DNA of 37,212 nt from an uncultured Pseudomonadota bacterium. Lineage in GTDB: Bacteria > Myxococcota_A > Bradymonadia > Bradymonadales > GCA-2716585. Under the pieces are notes generated by a model. That model worked only from the letters and a program-made list of their open reading frames with translations, had not been told where the DNA came from and made no database searches. The first letter of the stretch is position 1. Every line of letters starts with the position of its first letter. The translations under genes were made by a program, and so were the position numbers. The stretch is from NCBI GenBank assembly GCA_937123825.1, contig CAKZKQ010000084.1, forward strand, positions 1-37,212, read 5' to 3'. This document shows, piece after piece, positions 33,108-37,212 of this stretch.

Positions 33108-35003
33108 ATGCGCCCTCTGCTCAACTACGAAAACCATCGCCTCATCTCACGACTGGGAGGCAGCGACCGCGCCGAGCGCTGGCTGGCCACCGAACCCATC
33201 CTGGGCCGCCAAGTCCAGATCAAGCGCTTTGATGCCATCCCTGGCTCGGACTGGCAGGCTCAAAAAGAGTGGTTTGAGTTGATCGAGCAGTTGCGCCTGC
33301 TGCGCAGCCACAGCCCCGCCTTCACGGTCCCCATTGAGCGTCTGGCGCAGGATCACGAAGGGCTGTGGTACACCGTCACCCCCTGGATCGAGGCCACCCC
33401 CTGCGTCCCCGCCCCTTACGAGCCCATTCCCGCGCTGAAAACGTCTCACATCCCCCCGTTGATCCTCGCAGCGGCGCTGGCGGTGCAAAGCGCGCTGGAA
33501 CTGGGCCAGCAATTTGGGCTCTCAAAGCCCGTCATGCACGGCTTTGATGATCCCCTGGCGCTGCTGGGCACACCGCTGGGCGGCTTGATGACTGGTTTTG
33601 ACCGCATCATCACCCCACCCACCCCTGACCCCTCCGGACGTCGGCGGTCTTCTGCAGAAGGCTATTACTACCTGCGAAACCGCTGGGAGTCGCGCCGCGA
33701 CGCAGCCCCCCACAACGGCCATTGGGAGCCTTGGCTCGATGTCTGGTCGCTGGGCATGCTCTTGCGGTTCATGCTGGCCATGGAGAACCACCCCAGACAG
33801 CTCAAGCGGCCTCCGCGCGACCCCCTCAAAGCCGCGCTCTTTGAGATCGCCAACCAGGCCCAGCCTGAAAGCCCCCAGCGGCCCACGCTGACACTGGAGG
33901 GCTTCATCGAGGCGCTCGGCGAGCTTAACCAAGGCGCCATGCCTGTGGACACCTCACAGATGAGCGAGACCCAGGCTCTCTTGTGGTTGCGCGCCCGCGC
34001 CGCCGAGGGCAACGCCGACACCGTCCTGGACCTCTTCAACCTCAGCCCCAACCTGCTGCACTCCCCTGTGGTGACCGACTACGCCTGGGGGCACTTTGGC
34101 CCCCCGCTGCTGGACGCGGTGGCCGAAGGCACCCCCCAAAGCTCCGTCCAGGCCCGCATGCTGGCCACCATGCCCCCCGCCGCCGCCGACCTGGAGGCGC
34201 TGCTGCAAAACCGCATGGTCCCCGGCCCAGGGCGCGCCGAGGCCGTGCGCCTGCTGGGCTACAACCCCGGTGAAAGCGCAGGGCAGGCCATCGTCCGCGC
34301 CCTCAACGATCCCTGGCCACAAGTCCGACAGCGCGCCCAACAAGCCCTTAAAACTCGCCCCAAACCCGTCCCCATCGGCCTCACAGAGCCCTCCAGCGCC
34401 AAGCCCGTGGTCTCACTCAGCCCGTGCAGCTTTGACTGGGACGATCTTGAAGATGAAGAAACCCTGACCACCGGGCACACCTGCCGCTTTTGCGCCATGT
34501 GCGAGCGCCGCGTCGTGCGCGCCGCCGACATCCAAGGCCTCAGGACCCTGCTGGGCAAGGGCCACTGCGCCTACTTCTCACCCACCGACGGCCAAAAAGA
34601 GGGCCTCATCCCCCTCATCTACAGCTCGGCACACAGCGTCGAAACCACCTGGCTGTTGGGCCCAGGCGATCACTTTGTCATCGGAGGCGAAGGCAGCCAG
34701 GGGACCGACCTTCAACTTGAAGAATGCAGCGGGATGCGGGTACTGGTCGAGGTCAGCCCCAAAGGCACCCTGGAAGTCACCGTGGAGTACGACGCCAACC
34801 CCCAGGCCTCACGCCACCTGACCATCACCCCAGGCCAGGAGCGCAGACAGGGCATGAACGCCAACCGCTGGTACGGAAGCCACAGTTGGCACACCTACGA
34901 AGGCCAACCCCACGTCCACCTGGCCCACTACAACAGCCGACTGAACTTCACCGGCGAATTTGGCAACGACATGATCCTGGGCATGCCAAGCGGGGACTTT
35001 TAA
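33108..35003 (+). CDS. Kinase-fold (pseudokinase)-HEAT-zinc motif protein, paralog 3
   Basis: 631 residues, the shortest. MRPLLNYENHRLISRLGGSDRAERWLATEP begins the kinase fold (cited in part), VQIKRF carries the beta3 Lys, MHGFDDPLALLG replaces the catalytic loop and GFDRII the DFG. DVWSLGMLLRFMLAM is the alphaF-like helix. HEAT-like sequence (LNDPWPQVRQRAQQAL), CSFDWDDLEDEETL and CRFCAMCERRVVR follow. The C-terminal domain keeps TTWLLGPGDHFVIGG and GTLEVTVEYD but diverges in its last 60 residues. The motif losses are the same in all three copies, so they predate the duplication and are under selection, not random decay. Confidence 0.8.
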   Translation: MRPLLNYENHRLISRLGGSDRAERWLATEPILGRQVQIKRFDAIPGSDWQAQKEWFELIEQLRLLRSHSPAFTVPIERLAQDHEGLWYTVTPWIEATPCVPAPYEPIPALKTSHIPPLILAAALAVQSALELGQQFGLSKPVMHGFDDPLALLGTPLGGLMTGFDRIITPPTPDPSGRRRSSAEGYYYLRNRWESRRDAAPHNGHWEPWLDVWSLGMLLRFMLAMENHPRQLKRPPRDPLKAALFEIANQAQPESPQRPTLTLEGFIEALGELNQGAMPVDTSQMSETQALLWLRARAAEGNADTVLDLFNLSPNLLHSPVVTDYAWGHFGPPLLDAVAEGTPQSSVQARMLATMPPAAADLEALLQNRMVPGPGRAEAVRLLGYNPGESAGQAIVRALNDPWPQVRQRAQQALKTRPKPVPIGLTEPSSAKPVVSLSPCSFDWDDLEDEETLTTGHTCRFCAMCERRVVRAADIQGLRTLLGKGHCAYFSPTDGQKEGLIPLIYSSAHSVETTWLLGPGDHFVIGGEGSQGTDLQLEECSGMRVLVEVSPKGTLEVTVEYDANPQASRHLTITPGQERRQGMNANRWYGSHSWHTYEGQPHVHLAHYNSRLNFTGEFGNDMILGMPSGDF

Positions 35004-35073
35004 GGATGGTTTGGGCAGCTTCAATGGCACTGCCAGGGCCCTTTTGAGGTTTCAGGGACGCGGCTGGGAGCGA

Positions 35074-35700
35074 TCATGAGGATTGGGGCGGGGTGCGGCC
35101 GGATTTGAGAAGCTTGGTCAAGGCGGCCACGACCTGCTCGGCATGGGCAGCGCGCTCGGCGTCGGTGAGCCCTTCGGTTTTGTATTTGAGCACGCCTTCG
35201 ACAAAGAGCACCGACATGCCGTGGACCATTGACCAGGACATGTGGGCCATCACCAGGGTCTCGATGCCCTGCCCATAGCCCGCCTCTTGCGCCTCTTTGG
35301 TCAACTGCGTCAAAAGGCCGTAAGTCCCACCGGCCTCCTCAAGCGGCGCGTCTTCGTCGTGGATGTCCACCAAAGACTGCGAGAACATCACCCGAAAGTG
35401 ACCCACGTGGGAGGTCGCAAAGTTGACGTAGGCCACCCCTGCGGCCGTGAGCGCGTCGGCTGGATCGGGACCTGCCCCGGCGGCCGCCGCCCTCATCGCG
35501 GCGTTGAGACCGTCAAAGCCCTCAATGGCGATCGCCCTCAAAATCCCGTGCAGGTTGCCAAAATGGTGGTACGGCGCCTGATGGCTGACGCCCGAGCGCC
35601 GCGCCACCTCCCGAAAGCTGACACCGCGCACGCCGCGCTCGGCCACCAACCCCACCGACGTGTCCAGAATTGTCCTTCGAACGTCCTTTGTCGCTCCCAT
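35074..35700 (-). CDS. TetR/AcrR-family regulator divergent from MBL gene
   Basis: 208 residues from ATG 35700; an upstream GTG at 35709 would add three residues. HTH: VSFREVARRSGVSHQAPYHHFGN (in part, about 28-50). The C-terminal domain has HVGHFRVMFSQSLV, typical of the WHG/TetR_C regulators that sense small organic ligands. It is divergent from the metallo-beta-lactamase-fold gene, and three copies of one palindrome lie between them, so it most likely represses both itself and that gene. It lies convergent to pseudokinase paralog 3 with a 70-nt gap. Confidence 0.93.
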   Translation of the reverse strand: MGATKDVRRTILDTSVGLVAERGVRGVSFREVARRSGVSHQAPYHHFGNLHGILRAIAIEGFDGLNAAMRAAAAGAGPDPADALTAAGVAYVNFATSHVGHFRVMFSQSLVDIHDEDAPLEEAGGTYGLLTQLTKEAQEAGYGQGIETLVMAHMSWSMVHGMSVLFVEGVLKYKTEGLTDAERAAHAEQVVAALTKLLKSGRTPPQSS

Positions 35701-35881
35701 ACCCACCACACCAAAGTCTTCTGACCACTTTTGACGTCAAAAAGCGCACTGAGCAAACCCAATCGCCCCGCTCGCCGTGAACACGCTCAAGCCCCGCACA
35801 CACAACACCCACTCAACAAATCTCATTGCGCCATGAGCCCAATCTTTCTGATTGGTAGCACAAGAAGCAGCACCCCGGCCA

Positions 35882-35943
35882 CTTGACAGTGTCTAGCCAC
35901 GCACCTAGACACTGTCAAGCGACATCTACTAGACAGTGTCTAG
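35882..35943. promoter_or_regulatory. Symmetric divergent promoter with three operator palindromes
   Basis: CTTGACAGTGTCTAG (35882-35896) and CTAGACACTGTCAAG (35905-35919) are perfect inverse copies around an 8-nt centre. A third copy, CTAGACAGTGTCTAG (35929-35943), is itself a 7-1-7 palindrome. Their centres are 23 and 24 bp apart. Because of the symmetry, TTGACA-N17-TAGACA can be read on both strands (+: 35883-35911; -: 35918-35890), giving back-to-back promoters that share bases with the operators. TetR (35074-35700) is the obvious ligand. Confidence 0.8.
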
Positions 35944-35987
35944 GAAACAAGACACACGACACACACCAAACGCGCCAGGAGATGGGC

Positions 35988-37136
35988 ATGGAGCAGCACA
36001 CCGCAAACAACCACCACACCGACGCTCACCAACCGCGCTCGCAGCCGGTGGCGCGGCGCCACGGATGGAAGCTCGCAGCGCTGGCCTTGATCGCCTCCAT
36101 CTCCTGCGCCACTGCCCCGCCCCACCCGGTCAGCGATCACTGCGATGGCCACACCTTTCACAACCCCCAGACCCGCATCGAGGACCCCAGCTTCTGGGAT
36201 CTGGTCGTGCACATCACCACCGGGCGCAGCACCCCATGGCCCGACGACGTCCCGCTCGACCGGGCTCTGGCGCTCGATCAAGCGCTGGACAACGATCAGG
36301 TGGCCATCACCTTCGTCAACCACGCCACCGTCCTGATCCAGACCCCGCAGATGAACATCTTGACCGACCCGGTGTGGTCGCAGCGTGTGGGACCGTGGAG
36401 CTGGGCAGGGCCGGAGCGCGCCCGCCAGCCAGGGATTCCCTTTGACGCCCTGCCGCCGATCGACGCCGTGCTCCTGAGCCACAACCACTACGACCACACC
36501 GACCTGCCCACCATCATCGACCTCTGGGAGCGCGATCAACCCCGCTTCCTGGTCCCCCTTGGCGATCGCCAACTGCTTGAAGACGAGGGGATCACCACCG
36601 TCACCGAAATGGACTGGTGGGATCAGGCCCCGCTGGGCCACAGCGTCAAGATCACCTTCACCCCCGCCCAACACAACTCTGGCCGAGGCCTGACCGACGC
36701 CAAAGAGAGCCTCTGGGGCAGCTTCATGATCCACGCAGACAAGCGCATGATCTATTTCGGCGGCGACACCGCTTACAGCCCCCACTTTGCCGCCATCCAG
36801 GCACGGCTCGGCTCGCCAGACATCGCCCTGCTCCCCATCGGCGCCTACGCGCCGCGCGCCACCATGCGGCCCTTCCACATGGATCCAGACGACGCCGTCC
36901 AAGCCCAACTCGATCTGCGCGCTGTGCTGGCCATCGGCATCCACTTTGGCACCTTCCAGCTCACCAACGAAGCCATCGACGACCCCATCAAAGATCTCCA
37001 GGCCGCCCTCCAGGCTCGCCGGCTCCCAACCGACGCCTTCATCACCCTCTCCGAAGGCCGCACCCAACGCTTTGACCTACTCACCATCGCCTCAAGACAC
37101 TCAGACGCCGCCGCCCCATCCGCCCCACGGCCCTAA
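35988..37136 (+). CDS. Metallo-beta-lactamase-fold lipoprotein (NAPE-PLD/UlaG-like)
   Basis: 382 residues from ATG 35988 (AGGAG six nt upstream; ATG 35982 abuts the site). After a polar leader the hydrophobic stretch LAALALIASISC ends in a lipobox-like Cys, suggesting a lipoprotein. The hydrolase core has HATVLIQ, DPVWSQRVGPWSW, the metal motif SHNHYDHTD (HxHxDH, residues 165-170), AQHNSGRG, FGGDTAYS and IGIHFGTFQL with the last His. The DPVW...RxxxPG pattern matches the NAPE-type phospholipase D/MBL branch that acts on lipids or small esters. It faces the TetR gene and is probably induced when that repressor binds its ligand. Confidence 0.9.
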   Translation: MEQHTANNHHTDAHQPRSQPVARRHGWKLAALALIASISCATAPPHPVSDHCDGHTFHNPQTRIEDPSFWDLVVHITTGRSTPWPDDVPLDRALALDQALDNDQVAITFVNHATVLIQTPQMNILTDPVWSQRVGPWSWAGPERARQPGIPFDALPPIDAVLLSHNHYDHTDLPTIIDLWERDQPRFLVPLGDRQLLEDEGITTVTEMDWWDQAPLGHSVKITFTPAQHNSGRGLTDAKESLWGSFMIHADKRMIYFGGDTAYSPHFAAIQARLGSPDIALLPIGAYAPRATMRPFHMDPDDAVQAQLDLRAVLAIGIHFGTFQLTNEAIDDPIKDLQAALQARRLPTDAFITLSEGRTQRFDLLTIASRHSDAAAPSAPRP

Positions 37137-37212
37137 CCCCCCCCCCCCCACCCCCCCCACCCCCCCCCCGCCGCCCCCCCCGCCCCCCCCCGCCCGCGCC
37201 CCCCCCCCCCGG
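37137..37212. other. Poly-C low-complexity end
   Basis: The last 76 bases are almost entirely C with a few A and G. This is not typical of the genome and begins just after the stop codon of the MBL gene. It is most simply a sequencing or assembly artefact at a contig end; a real homopolymer tract cannot be excluded. Confidence 0.7.

Noticed and set aside
28726..35003. Active Hanks-type serine/threonine kinases
   Set aside because: HRD and DFG are replaced in all three copies and the DxKxxN loop is missing.

Overview
The window reads as the chromosome of a GC-rich Gram-negative bacterium. The lipoprotein signal peptides, WD40 propeller, kinase-fold proteins and purine-degradation genes suggest a deltaproteobacterial-type lineage (Myxococcota/Bradymonadota); this placement is inference from gene content and has low confidence. 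All calls come from reading the sequence and its translations; no database search was run.

Layout. (1) 1-488: the 3' end of a 16S rRNA gene, tRNA-Ile(GAT), tRNA-Ala(TGC), then a strong intrinsic terminator where 23S rRNA would normally start, so this rRNA operon looks split. (2) 566-1732 (-): a lipoprotein. (3) 1944-8773 (+): a five-gene cluster with its own sigma70-like promoter. It encodes an unknown protein, two different BrxD/DUF2791-like P-loop ATPases, an Lhr/BrxHI-like superfamily 2 helicase and a second unknown protein. It resembles the ATPase-helicase half of type 2 BREX, but no methyltransferase (PglX), phosphatase (PglZ) or other BREX hallmark gene is present. (4) 8787-14079: a MITE-like inverted repeat, then on the minus strand a WD40 protein, a membrane protein with winged-helix-like ends and a 2-oxoglutarate/Fe(II) dioxygenase, and divergently a C39-like lipoprotein. 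(5) 14130-17141: two receiver-like domains fused to a PEP synthase-type ATP-grasp domain.

(6) 17193-21667: urate breakdown. PuuD (membrane urate oxidase with cytochrome c tail), UraH, an allantoicase-UraD fusion and AllB together take urate to ureidoglycolate plus urea. (7) 21774-25846: a PlsC-like acyltransferase, a GT-C membrane glycosyltransferase and a ZIP-like metal transporter. (8) 25894-28236: a TetR regulator, an alpha/beta hydrolase and a double-hotdog thioesterase in one operon, with a promoter/operator overlapping site. (9) 28726-35003: three tandem paralogs of an unusual large protein: kinase fold with degenerate catalytic motifs, then HEAT-like repeats, a CxxC zinc-ribbon-like motif and a possible FHA-like end. 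(10) 35074-37136: a TetR regulator divergent from a metallo-beta-lactamase-fold lipoprotein, sharing a near-symmetric promoter-operator with three copies of one palindrome. The last ~75 bases are almost pure C and look like a contig-end artefact.

The two best candidates for undescribed biology are the BREX-like five-gene cluster (1944-8773) and the pseudokinase triplet (28726-35003).
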